From Polynucleobacter kasalickyi (GTDB lineage Bacteria; Pseudomonadota; Gammaproteobacteria; Burkholderiales; Burkholderiaceae), in the NCBI RefSeq assembly GCF_900176405.1, contig NZ_FWXJ01000001.1, positions 124,001-188,000 of the forward strand: DNA of 64,000 nt, written 5' to 3'. The notes under the pieces were generated by a model that was not told the origin of the DNA, did not search any database, and was given only the letters and a program-made list of their open reading frames with translations. Shown piece after piece: positions 27,629 through 35,762 of the stretch. Both the position numbers and the translations under genes were made by a program. The stretch's first letter is position 1, and each line of letters starts with the position of its first letter.

Positions 27629-28196
27629 CGTTGATGTCCAACTGAATAGCGCCAATCGCTTTATCGGCCTTATTTTTCGCAGAACGCTTGCCATATAGTC
27701 TTGCGCACATCGACACAATCACTTCGTGCAAATCTCGTACGATATCGTCCTGGACTTCATTTTCATCAACAACAATGATTTTGCGACCGCTAGCTTTCAG
27801 GCTTGCTTCAAGATAGCTAAATCCAAAACGCGTTAATCTATCTCGATGCTCAACAATAATGGTGTTGATATTTTTATTGGCAAGTAGGCGTAGCAATCCT
27901 TTGCGCTGACCGTTCATTCCTGAGCCGATCTCTTTAACCTTGTCGGAAATGAGGATTTGGTGTTCTATTGCATAGTCTACTAATCTTAATAGTTGCCTAT
28001 CTAAATCCTTCTTTTGGTCGCCAGAGTTGACTCTGGCATAAATGGCTGCAGTTTGCACCGGCTCATCATCGGGAAAAACAAGAATGGTGCCATTCGGCAA
28101 TTGCTCTGAACGAACGGGTAACTTATCGCTTTTATACATATTCCACGCACTGCGATAAGAGACACCTTTAGTTTTTGCCCAAACACTTAATTTCAT
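27621..28196 (-). CDS. tnpA: IS607-family serine recombinase TnpA, catalytic Ser replaced
   Basis: A 191-residue recombinase. An N-terminal MerR-like helix-turn-helix spans about residues 1-45 (WAKTKGVSYRSAWNMYKSDK), followed by a resolvase domain (IYARVNSGDQKKDLDRQL and EHRDRLTRFG). In serine recombinases the residue after the YARV motif is the nucleophilic Ser. Here it is Asn57 (codon AAC), although Ser58 follows. Arg55 and the RDRLTRFG arginines are retained. The change predicts a crippled enzyme unless Ser58 substitutes. Otherwise the gene is full length, without frameshift. Confidence 0.9.
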   Translation of the reverse strand: MKLSVWAKTKGVSYRSAWNMYKSDKLPVRSEQLPNGTILVFPDDEPVQTAAIYARVNSGDQKKDLDRQLLRLVDYAIEHQILISDKVKEIGSGMNGQRKGLLRLLANKNINTIIVEHRDRLTRFGFSYLEASLKASGRKIIVVDENEVQDDIVRDLHEVIVSMCARLYGKRSAKNKADKAIGAIQLDINDD

Positions 28197-28245
28197 GATG
28201 ATATTTTATGATGAAAGGCAATAAAAAGATATGTTTATTTATACA

Positions 28246-28448
28246 GTTGCCAACCCCTTAAATTCTTCCGTATGTTCAAAACCTTTTACATTGTTAGGCC
28301 AGTAAAGAGTGGACTGATCATAGGCATGCGATAAGTCGACCCATTTTGCTTTATTTAGATCTACCGCTGGATTATTTTTAGAAGGGGAGCAGGCATACAG
28401 TCCCAATGTAAGAATTAAAGTGAATGATATATAAGTAAATTTGCGCAT
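28246..28448 (-). pseudogene. Exported cyclase, 5' part with lipoprotein signal, split by IS607-like element
   Basis: The N-terminal part of the interrupted cyclase. It encodes a signal sequence with a lipobox-like LYAC near residue 20, then WVDLSHAYDQSTLYWPNNVKG, the usual start of cyclase-family enzymes (WxDLSH, TxYWP). The frame runs into the element and stops at TAA four codons after EFKGLATV begins to diverge (stop at 28239-28241). A lipoprotein signal would place the intact enzyme in the periplasm. The upstream 28449-28572 gap holds its promoter region, but no convincing -35/-10 pair was identified. Confidence 0.85.
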
Positions 28449-28572
28449 ATTTGTTACTCTTTCAATCCTGATTCTGAGTTAATCAATCAAAAAATTATAC
28501 ATAGAGCCTGATGGCAAAAGTTTAGGTTTAATTCATAGGCAAAACTTTTAAGTGTTGGCAAAGTCTAATGAG

Positions 28573-29772
28573 TTAGTCATCACTTGTTGTAGCTGCTTCA
28601 GGATAGAGATTTGGTAGTAAAAACTGAAGAGCCTTTAAAGGAAAGGCGAATTGGACAGGTGATTTATGGCTTTTACTTTTAATTAAACCAATTTGAATCA
28701 AACGAGATAGTAATGATCTAGCATTACGTTCACCTAGTCCGGTCATCTGTAAGAAGTCGCCTCTATTTAAGGGGCCAGTTAAATACAGGTGGTATAGGGG
28801 TATTATTGCTTCTTTGCGAATTAATTTATCCTGGCTTGACCAAAAAATGATAAGTGCTTCAATGTGATTCTTCATCTTTGTCAGTTCAAGCATTTTTTCC
28901 ATAAAACTTACTTGGTCATTTGCAATATTTAGAAACCAATCGCACCATTTCGATAAGGATTTGTCACTTAAGTTTCCTCTGCCATCTAGATCACCTTGTC
29001 TTGGTGAATCAGCTGCTGAAAGGTATGCGTAGTAAGCATCACGGTTGCGAGCAAGCCCTCGATTCATGGACCAAAGTCCCTTTGTTAGGGGAAGTAGACT
29101 TAAATGCGTCTGTAAACGTACTGCCCTCCCGTTACCATCTAGGAACGGATGAACCCACATCGCACGTTGGTGTTCGCATGCAATGGCAATGAGGCCTTGT
29201 TGAAAACTCACTGATTTTGCGTAAACATTATCCATTCTTGCTAAAAAATTAGGTACGCTAGTCCAAATTGGAGGTTCATGGATACCAACAGTTACATCTT
29301 CTTTTCGAATCTGCCCAGGCTCAATAATTCTAGCATCAGGAGTGGTTCTGTCTTGAGGTGCGAGACGACTATACAATGCCTGATGCGCATCTACTAAAAT
29401 GGAGGAACTAAGAGTGGTTTCCAATCCTAAAGTCGTAAACTTTTCAAGTTCTTTCTCCGCTTCAATGTAAGCAACTGCAATTCTTTGAAGTTTTGCAGTG
29501 TTCGGCTTATCCGAAAAATCCTTTACTAAGGCTCGTTCAATATTTACTGGATGCGTGCCTTGACCCTCGATACGGTTCGAATAATAAGAGTTCATAGACC
29601 GAACTAGTTCTTGAATCGATGCAAGAGTACTCGAGTGAATTCCAAGACCTAAACGAGAAGACCTTTCTATAATCTCAATCGCTTTCGGATTTAATGATTC
29701 CAGCTTTGTTTGTGGCAACAAAGGCTCAAATTGATGAATTTTAGAATAATGAGAAGTTATGATTTGACTCAT
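28573..29772 (-). CDS. Fic-domain AMP-transferase (class II, N-terminal inhibitory helix)
   Basis: A 399-residue Fic protein. The active motif HPFLDGNGR is at 208-216. The N-terminal inhibitory motif [S/T]xxxE[G/N] appears as SNRIEG at 65-70, marking an autoinhibited class II Fic enzyme that needs no separate antitoxin. A winged-helix C-terminal region (about 320-390: TGPLNRGDFLQMTGLGERNARSLLSRL) follows, as in many Fic proteins with DNA-binding tails. It transfers AMP or another nucleotide to a protein hydroxyl; the target is unknown. The ATG is preceded directly by an ACCGGCA repeat pair instead of a good ribosome site. It is a single gene with accessory character beside the IS element. Confidence 0.9.
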   Translation of the reverse strand: MSQIITSHYSKIHQFEPLLPQTKLESLNPKAIEIIERSSRLGLGIHSSTLASIQELVRSMNSYYSNRIEGQGTHPVNIERALVKDFSDKPNTAKLQRIAVAYIEAEKELEKFTTLGLETTLSSSILVDAHQALYSRLAPQDRTTPDARIIEPGQIRKEDVTVGIHEPPIWTSVPNFLARMDNVYAKSVSFQQGLIAIACEHQRAMWVHPFLDGNGRAVRLQTHLSLLPLTKGLWSMNRGLARNRDAYYAYLSAADSPRQGDLDGRGNLSDKSLSKWCDWFLNIANDQVSFMEKMLELTKMKNHIEALIIFWSSQDKLIRKEAIIPLYHLYLTGPLNRGDFLQMTGLGERNARSLLSRLIQIGLIKSKSHKSPVQFAFPLKALQFLLPNLYPEAATTSDD

Positions 29773-29775
29773 TTC

Positions 29776-29797
29776 TGCCGGTAAATTTGCCGGTTAA
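29776..29797. repeat. Proximal pair of TGCCGGTAAA repeats at the Fic start
   Basis: TGCCGGTAAA (29776-29785) and TGCCGGTTAA (29788-29797), start-to-start 12 bases. The pair ends three bases from the Fic ATG, where a ribosome site would normally lie. A second pair with the same 12-base spacing is 89 bases further upstream. Candidate autoregulatory operator. Confidence 0.7.
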
Positions 29798-29864
29798 AAA
29801 TTAAATAATAATCAATAATAACAGTTATTTAAGTAAATAAAAAGATAATATTTTAAATTATTTC

Positions 29865-29886
29865 TGCCGGTAAATCTGCCGGTAAA
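29865..29886. repeat. Distal pair of TGCCGGTAAA repeats upstream of Fic
   Basis: Two exact TGCCGGTAAA copies (29865-29874 and 29877-29886), with the same orientation and spacing as the proximal pair. An AT-rich tract of about 65 bases lies between the pairs and probably contains the Fic promoter. Confidence 0.7.
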
Positions 29887-29920
29887 ATCACCTCTTCTCC
29901 AACGGGAAAGAGATGATTTT
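29884..29920 (-). terminator. Terminator of the leftward catabolic operon
   Basis: A 13-bp near-perfect stem: AAAATCACCTCTT (29884-29896) with AAGAGATGATTTT (29908-29920), one non-Watson-Crick pair, Ts at the 3' end in both orientations. It lies just beyond the stop of the last leftward hydrolase and overlaps the edge of the distal Fic repeat. Confidence 0.65.
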
Positions 29921-29929
29921 CGGTAATCT

Positions 29930-30766
29930 TTACGAATGTTTTTGCATGAACTCGTGAAATTTATCTGCCATTTGTGGATAGTAGTCCTTCCACATCGGGA
30001 AATGGATCAAATCAATATCTTGATCTTCTATCGGCAACTGAAATAATTCGCTGTTGGGGATTAATTCAGCTGCAGCAATACCATTCACGCTGGCATGGGT
30101 TTTATCATTACCAGGCACCACTAAGACAGGCAGTTGATAAGCAGCTAATTCAGCGTTTTCCATCCCCATGACAGGGCTTCTAGGACCTTGCAAAAACTTG
30201 CCTAACCAGTGTTCCATTTGTGCAATATAAACCTTGGGGTCCATCTTCATTACATACTCTCGGTTCGCAGGATTGAGAGCTAATCGTTCTTGATAGGGCA
30301 GTGTTTCACAAAGTCCTGCCATGCCACCTTCTTTGACTGCATTAATGTATTGCAAATAGTACATGGTAGGTAAGCGACCTGCCGCAAATTCACCGCCCGT
30401 CACACGCATTAACAGTAAACCACGCACTGCCTCGGGGTGCCTGCGTTTTACAAGCATACAAAGCCTTGCACCTGCTGATGAGCCACTGAAAAATGCAGGC
30501 AGGGCATTTAAGCTTTTCATGAGCAGATAGAGGTCATCGGCCCAAATTTCTTCTTCGCCTTCATCACCCTCAAAGAGCATTTGGGAGGCACCTAAACTTC
30601 TGCGGTCATGAACTACTACGCGATAACCGTATTTAGCAATCGTTTGAGCAAATAACACCATCTCTTGATGGCTATTGCGTCCACCAGAATTTAAAGCTAA
30701 CCACGGACCTTGCGTTCCAATGACTTCATAAAAAATTTGTACACCACGAATATCAGCGTAAGGCAT
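29930..30766 (-). CDS. Alpha/beta hydrolase
   Basis: A 278-residue hydrolase without a signal peptide. The nucleophile elbow is SGSSAGARL with Ser97. DRRSLGAS at 54-61 matches the strand-4 loop of the family, and VVPGNDKTH probably carries the acid. A histidine in IDLIHFPMW near residue 260 could complete the triad. It is the last gene of the leftward operon starting at 37376. It resembles the enol-lactonase/meta-cleavage hydrolase branch. The substrate is unknown. Confidence 0.82.
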   Translation of the reverse strand: MPYADIRGVQIFYEVIGTQGPWLALNSGGRNSHQEMVLFAQTIAKYGYRVVVHDRRSLGASQMLFEGDEGEEEIWADDLYLLMKSLNALPAFFSGSSAGARLCMLVKRRHPEAVRGLLLMRVTGGEFAAGRLPTMYYLQYINAVKEGGMAGLCETLPYQERLALNPANREYVMKMDPKVYIAQMEHWLGKFLQGPRSPVMGMENAELAAYQLPVLVVPGNDKTHASVNGIAAAELIPNSELFQLPIEDQDIDLIHFPMWKDYYPQMADKFHEFMQKHS

Positions 30767-30809
30767 TTCGATAACTTTCTAATAGAGTATGAATGAGATA
30801 TGAAAAAAT

Positions 30810-31793
30810 TTAGTCGATTTTAATGTTGGCGTCTTTAATCACTTTGTCCCACTTGGTGACTTCACTGCGGACAAACTGTTTAAAGCTTTCAGGACTATCA
30901 CTACCGATGTCATAGCCATACGTCGCAGCTTGTGCTTTATAGGCATCAGTACTCATTACTTTATTGAGGTCAGTAAATAATTTGGTGATGACATTGGGTG
31001 GTGTCCCTTTTGGCACGAAAATACCATTCCAACCAGATGCTTCTACGCCGCTTAAACCTGCTTCTGCAAGGGTGGGCACATCCGAAATAATATTAATACG
31101 TTTCGGCCCAGCAACGCCTAATGCTTTTAATTTACCGCTTTTAATGTGCTGTGCAATCACTACTGGTGCTAAATAAGCCACCATGACATGTCCACCCAAT
31201 AAATCAGGCATTTCAGCGCCAATGGCTTTATAAGGTATTTCGGTCATTTTGATGCCAGCTCTTGATTTGGTGAGTTCACCCAATAGTTGGGTAATGGAGC
31301 CAGCACCACCTGAGGCGGAAGTGATTTTTTGTGGATCTGATTTAGCCAGTGCGAGAAATTCTTTTAAATTATTTACACCCAGGGAAGGATGAACAACCAT
31401 CACTAGAGGCACGCTCACAACGCGGGTGACTGGTTCTAAGGCATCACCCAATTTACAACAAGAATTTTTGGTTAAAAGATCATTGAGTGCATTGTTGACG
31501 TTGCCATGGAATAAGGTATACCCATCCGCCGGTGCACGGGCTGCTTCTGCGGCGCCAATGGAGCTATTAGCCCCTGGTTTGTTGTCGATAATAATTTGTT
31601 GACCAAACAATTCCGTGAGACCAGGTACTAAATCTCTTGCTGCATTATCCACAGCACTACCCGGGCCAGCTGGTTCGATAATTTTGACTACCTTGTTGGG
31701 ATAGTTTTGAGCAATACTTGGAAGTGAACTAAAAAGCATCAGCCCAGTTAAGCTGATGAATAAACCTTTACGTAAAAGTTTCTGCTGGATCAT
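30810..31793 (-). CDS. Bug/TctC-family periplasmic solute receptor
   Basis: A 327-residue receptor with a Sec signal (cleavage near SIAQN, residue 29) and an AAGGAGA ribosome site. Hallmarks are YPNKVVKIIEPAGPGSAVDN, DNKPGANSSIGAAEAARAPADGYTL and EIPYKAIGAEMPDLLGGHV. It departs from the usual VPYKG (IPYKAIG) and has a paired Cys-Cys (NSCCKLGD) in a loop, so the ligand pocket may differ from its neighbours. Confidence 0.92.
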   Translation of the reverse strand: MIQQKLLRKGLFISLTGLMLFSSLPSIAQNYPNKVVKIIEPAGPGSAVDNAARDLVPGLTELFGQQIIIDNKPGANSSIGAAEAARAPADGYTLFHGNVNNALNDLLTKNSCCKLGDALEPVTRVVSVPLVMVVHPSLGVNNLKEFLALAKSDPQKITSASGGAGSITQLLGELTKSRAGIKMTEIPYKAIGAEMPDLLGGHVMVAYLAPVVIAQHIKSGKLKALGVAGPKRINIISDVPTLAEAGLSGVEASGWNGIFVPKGTPPNVITKLFTDLNKVMSTDAYKAQAATYGYDIGSDSPESFKQFVRSEVTKWDKVIKDANIKID

Positions 31794-31853
31794 GCTGTCT
31801 CCTTGAATGAGTTTGATCGTAATTTATTATTGTTATCTTGATAATTGTTTGTC

Positions 31854-32654
31854 TTAGCCCTGAGAGACTTTGAGTAAAAAGCTCTTCATGATCTCATTAA
31901 ATCCCGCTGGATTTTGCAAGTTGGCAATATGTGCAGCTCCTGGCACAGGTGTGTAATAAGCATTCGGAATTTTTTGCGCAATCTCTCGCATAATCGGTTC
32001 CGGTCCCCCCACTTTATCTTCTGCACCACCCATCAACATGGTCGGTACTTTGATTTGTCCCAATTGATCCTCTACATCAAGTCCCACAAAGGCACTGACA
32101 ACTCCTAAATAACCTTCCGTGCTAGTACCCCGAATCATTTGCCGCACTGCTTCTAACTTTTCTGGATAGGCTTGTTTAAAGGACTCAGAAAACCATCTTT
32201 GCGCAGTGTTTTCAACAATCGCTTCAATGCCACCTTGTTTGACTGTCGCCATTAATTGATGCCACATCGCCGCAAACTCTGGCACCATTTTTGCTCTACA
32301 ACAACAAGGTAATAGGCTGAGTAAGCGCTCAGAATGATGCACACCCATCGCTAAGGCAATAGAAGCCCCGAGACCAAGACCGGTAAGGTGGCTTTGTTGA
32401 ATACCTAGGGCATCCCATAAAGCAATTAAATCGGCACTTAATAATTCGATGGAATAGGGAGCAGGCGTTGCTGAACTTTTGCCTTGGCCCCTAAGGTCGT
32501 AACGCAGAATATGAAAATCATCTTTTAAGGCAGCGACTTGATCGACCCACATGGTAGTGTCGTTTGTGATGCCGGTGACCATGGTGAGCCAAGGTCGATT
32601 GGGATTGCCATCTAACTCATAATGCATTTGAATCCCATTTGCTTCGATGAACAT
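31854..32654 (-). CDS. Alpha/beta hydrolase-fold protein lacking the nucleophile Ser
   Basis: A 266-residue protein of the 3-oxoadipate enol-lactonase-like branch (YDLRGQGKSSAT at 52-63). The nucleophile elbow reads TGLGLGAS, so the GxSxG serine is Gly94. The codon is GGT in the sequence as given. The probable acid (GGAEDKVGG) and histidine (PGAAHIANLQNP) are kept. It could be a non-hydrolytic member, a lyase or isomerase, or an inactive copy. It lies within the leftward operon between a receptor and an amidohydrolase. Confidence 0.82.
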   Translation of the reverse strand: MFIEANGIQMHYELDGNPNRPWLTMVTGITNDTTMWVDQVAALKDDFHILRYDLRGQGKSSATPAPYSIELLSADLIALWDALGIQQSHLTGLGLGASIALAMGVHHSERLLSLLPCCCRAKMVPEFAAMWHQLMATVKQGGIEAIVENTAQRWFSESFKQAYPEKLEAVRQMIRGTSTEGYLGVVSAFVGLDVEDQLGQIKVPTMLMGGAEDKVGGPEPIMREIAQKIPNAYYTPVPGAAHIANLQNPAGFNEIMKSFLLKVSQG

Positions 32655-32677
32655 AATATCTCCGTGAATTGTGTAAT

Positions 32678-33709
32678 TTATTTAAAAAAATCTTGTTTCA
32701 TGAGTTGGGCTGCATTCCCACAACATACTTTATGGATATCCTCTGGGGAAAGGCCCACAGAAAACACGGATTTAATCCCTTCCCGAATATACATCTCGCC
32801 ACCTTCGGGATCAAATGGACAGTCGCTAGCAAATACAACTTGCTCGCTACCAAAAAAATCTAAGCCACAACGCAGGGCAGAGGCAGAGCCGCCTAGAACC
32901 GTGTCGCCATAAAACATCTTAAAGTAGTCAATCGGAGCTTTTTTTAAGTTCTTTAAAACATCTTTTTCTGCACCATCGGAACTTCTTGCACCTAACTGCG
33001 CCCATAGTGTTTCTGCTCGTCCCCCGAAATAGGGCAACATGCCACCACAGTGATGAGTAATCAGTTTTAAATCAGGCACCTTATCAAATAAGCCTGAAAA
33101 AACCATCCGAGTCATCGCCAAGCTCGTCTCAGCAGGCCAGCCTAATACTTGCCAGAACTCGTATTTCGATTTTTCCTCATCGACGTAATCGGGTTTGTTG
33201 GCAAGCCTGATGGGATGCATCCAAATAGGTAACTGATAATGATTCGCCATGCGCTCAAAAATCGGCAAAAATTCAGGATTGTCGATCGCTCGACCATTCA
33301 CACTCGTTAAGATTTGAACTCCGACAGCGCCCATTTTTTCAATCGCAAATGCCATTTCCTCGAGTGCAGCAGCGGGATTATTCATGGGTAAACTAGCCAC
33401 AAAACTTGGGAACTGATCCGGCCATGTTTGACACATTTCATACATTCCCTCATTCGCAATGCGAGCTAATTGAGGAGATAAATCAGGTCCGCCTAACATT
33501 TCAGGGGAAGGCACTGCGAGAGAAAGAATTTGTTTGACATGTGGCCATTTTTTCAACATTTCTACTCGGGCAGGAATGTCCCAAAGTAATTTCAAACTAC
33601 TCATCCGTTTGGCGAGGCCAGGATCACTACTGTGAATTTTCATTTCCTCTAAGTATTTGAGAGGCATGACATGATTGTAAATATCAATACAAGGTTGATT
33701 GGTGTCCAT
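32678..33709 (-). CDS. Amidohydrolase (ACMSD-like, amidohydrolase 2 family)
   Basis: A 343-residue TIM-barrel enzyme. The first metal motif, usually IDxHxH, reads IDIYNHVMP, so Tyr11 stands in for the first His while His13 is kept. Later ligands WMHPIR, THHCGGMLPY and the aspartate in FASDCPFDP are present. The substitution may be typical for a subfamily, as FNH/YNH variants are known in this family. It probably decarboxylates or hydrolyses an aromatic or cyclic acid. There are 12 bases between the upstream receptor and this gene. Confidence 0.85.
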   Translation of the reverse strand: MDTNQPCIDIYNHVMPLKYLEEMKIHSSDPGLAKRMSSLKLLWDIPARVEMLKKWPHVKQILSLAVPSPEMLGGPDLSPQLARIANEGMYEMCQTWPDQFPSFVASLPMNNPAAALEEMAFAIEKMGAVGVQILTSVNGRAIDNPEFLPIFERMANHYQLPIWMHPIRLANKPDYVDEEKSKYEFWQVLGWPAETSLAMTRMVFSGLFDKVPDLKLITHHCGGMLPYFGGRAETLWAQLGARSSDGAEKDVLKNLKKAPIDYFKMFYGDTVLGGSASALRCGLDFFGSEQVVFASDCPFDPEGGEMYIREGIKSVFSVGLSPEDIHKVCCGNAAQLMKQDFFK

Positions 33710-33721
33710 AATTTATCTTTA

Positions 33722-34732
33722 TTAGTCTTGGGTGATGTGTGCTTGAGTTACAACATTTTTCCAGCGTTGCATGTCATTTTTCATTAAAGTACTGAGTTGT
33801 TCAGCGTTGAGAATGTTGACGAAGATCCCTTGATCTTTTAATTGTTTTTTGACATCGTCTAATTCCATGACTTCGGTGAAGTCTTTGTACAACTTATTTT
33901 GAATTTCTTTTGGGGTGCCTGCAGGAGCTAAAACACCATACCAAGGGAACAGATTTTCAAACTCTGGGATGCCCTGTTCTAAAAAAGTTGGGATTTCCGG
34001 CAATAACTCTGAACGTTTGGACCCTGTTACGGCAAGCATTTTTACTTTACCTGATTTAGCGAAAGGTAATAAAGAATTAAAAGTAGCAATCATGACTTGC
34101 ACTTGACCACCAATTAAATCTGTTTGGGCGCCTGATAAACCCTTATAAGGTACATGAACCAAATCTAGACCTTTGATACTTTTTAAAAGCTCCATCGATA
34201 GGTGATGTGGGGTCCCACTACCAGGAGAAGCATAGTTCATTTTCCCAGGCTTACTTTTGATGAGCGTAAATAAGCTATTGAGATCTTTTGCCGGTACGTC
34301 GTTGTTAATCGCTAAACCGTAACTAGCTACCGCTAATCTAGCAATTGGCGCTAAATCTCGCATTGGATCGTAGGGCAAGGATTTATAGATGGACGGTGTC
34401 ATCGTAATCGTATCAATTGCCATCAATAAAGTAAGCCCATCCGGCGGAGATTTTGCGACTTTATCAGTACCTAAGTTACCACTCGCACCAGGTTTATTAT
34501 CAACAATGACAGCTTGTTTCCAACGCTCCGCTAATTTAGGGCTAATAATCCGTGCAATCGTGTCACTGCCACTACCAGAGGTAAACGGTACCACTAAAGT
34601 AACTGGTCTACTCGGGTAGTTTTGAGCATCAGACTGAGCATGCACTACAGAAGAAAACATCGTGATGACGGAGGTGATCACCCCAAGCAATAGGAGGGGA
34701 GATTTTGGGATCCAAGTAGGGTGGTTTTTCAT
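33722..34732 (-). CDS. Bug/TctC-family periplasmic solute receptor
   Basis: A 336-residue receptor with a longer signal (cleavage after VHAQS near residue 34). Hallmarks are YPSRPVTLVVPFTSGSGSDT, DNKPGASGNLGTDKVAKSPPDGLTL and HVPYKGLSGAQTDLIGGQV. It is arranged in tandem with another receptor 21 bases upstream. Confidence 0.94.
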   Translation of the reverse strand: MKNHPTWIPKSPLLLLGVITSVITMFSSVVHAQSDAQNYPSRPVTLVVPFTSGSGSDTIARIISPKLAERWKQAVIVDNKPGASGNLGTDKVAKSPPDGLTLLMAIDTITMTPSIYKSLPYDPMRDLAPIARLAVASYGLAINNDVPAKDLNSLFTLIKSKPGKMNYASPGSGTPHHLSMELLKSIKGLDLVHVPYKGLSGAQTDLIGGQVQVMIATFNSLLPFAKSGKVKMLAVTGSKRSELLPEIPTFLEQGIPEFENLFPWYGVLAPAGTPKEIQNKLYKDFTEVMELDDVKKQLKDQGIFVNILNAEQLSTLMKNDMQRWKNVVTQAHITQD

Positions 34733-34753
34733 TAGAAGACTTTCTAGTGTTGT

Positions 34754-35725
34754 TTACTCAATCGACATTTTTGCTTGCTTGACAACGATTTCAAACTTCT
34801 TCGATTGCAGTTCTGCTTCTCTGGCGACTTCCGCAGGATTGGTAAGCCAAGGCTCAAATCCAAAAGTGGACATATTCTTCTGGACATCAGGATCTTTTAA
34901 TGCAATGAGCGTTTCTTGATTGAACTTATCAATTGCAGCTTTAGGAGTACCTTTGAGAGCGTAAATGGCAACCCACGTTTTTAGTTCAAAATTCTTTGGC
35001 CCACCAGCTTCAGAAACAGTAGGTATATCGAGGTAACCAGTTAAACGCTTGGGTGCGGCAATACCTAAAAATTTCACCTTTTTTGCCCGGTACAGCGGAC
35101 CTGCAGAAGCAGCTGTACCAAAGGCCCAATCAACTTCACCATTGGCAACAGCGTTATAGACGGAAGGCAAATCTTTATAAGGAATATGATTCATTTGCGT
35201 GCTAGTTTCGGCTTCAAACATGGCCGCGCCAACGTGTCCTGCACTACCAACACCCCAAGAGGCAAAAGTTAACGCACCACTTTTTTCTTTCGCTGAGGCA
35301 ATCAGATCACCCACGCTATTCCACTTCGAGTTTGCTGGTACAACGATAAAGAAGTTGGTCCAATAAAGAGGTGTCGCAGGTTCAAAGTCTTTATTAAAAT
35401 CAAAGGGCATTTTTTTAAATAAATGCTGTTGTAGTGAAACGTGGGTATTGTCCACTTGTAAAAAGGTGTAACCATCTGCGGGTGATTTTTTTACCGCGTC
35501 GACAGCTAACCAACCATTCGCTCCTGGACGATTATCCATAATGATGGCTTGGCCTACTTGCTTGCCCACTTTGTCGCCCACATTTCGCATCAGCGCATCT
35601 GGTCCACTACCTGCTGAAAATGAAGTGACAATCCGAACGGGTTTATCTGGATAGTTTTGTGCCTGAGCATTCAGAGCGCACGAGATGAAGCCGCAGAATA
35701 AAGCTATTTTTGTAAAAAAACGCAT
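34754..35725 (-). CDS. Bug/TctC-family periplasmic solute receptor
   Basis: A 323-residue receptor with a strong AGGAGGAGG ribosome site and Sec cleavage after LNAQA near residue 22. Hallmarks are [45 protein letters not shown] and HIPYKDLPSVYNAVANGEV. The last block is atypical (IPYKDLP). It directly follows the FAD hydroxylase gene in the operon, suggesting that its ligand feeds that enzyme. Confidence 0.93.
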   Translation of the reverse strand: MRFFTKIALFCGFISCALNAQAQNYPDKPVRIVTSFSAGSGPDALMRNVGDKVGKQVGQAIIMDNRPGANGWLAVDAVKKSPADGYTFLQVDNTHVSLQQHLFKKMPFDFNKDFEPATPLYWTNFFIVVPANSKWNSVGDLIASAKEKSGALTFASWGVGSAGHVGAAMFEAETSTQMNHIPYKDLPSVYNAVANGEVDWAFGTAASAGPLYRAKKVKFLGIAAPKRLTGYLDIPTVSEAGGPKNFELKTWVAIYALKGTPKAAIDKFNQETLIALKDPDVQKNMSTFGFEPWLTNPAEVAREAELQSKKFEIVVKQAKMSIE

Positions 35726-35762
35726 GATTGCCTCCTCCTAAAGAGAGATGATTTATTAATTT

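Larger units (their letters stand above)
25970..28248 (-). mobile_element. IS607-family insertion element (tnpA + tnpB), about 2.28 kb
   Basis: The element carries a MerR-HTH serine recombinase (tnpA) and a TnpB-like gene overlapping by 8 bases, the standard IS607 arrangement. Its ends are inferred from the broken host gene. The left flank ends GGCAAC (minus strand) and the right flank resumes with AACGCCGGG. The shared AAC (25970-25972 and 28246-28248 on the plus strand) makes the exact crossover ambiguous by up to three bases and leaves a net insert of 2276 bases. No obvious terminal inverted repeats are seen, as expected for IS607. Confidence 0.85.

Noticed and set aside
27628-27718. Upstream start for tnpB giving 571 residues
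   Set aside because: The extra 30 residues lie wholly in the tnpA coding region and have no family match. The ATG overlapping the tnpA stop is the usual IS607 arrangement.
29776-29886. Possible small CRISPR array
   Set aside because: The repeats are only 10 bases, lie in pairs with 2-base gaps, and no cas gene or uniform spacers exist. A protein-binding site is a better reading.
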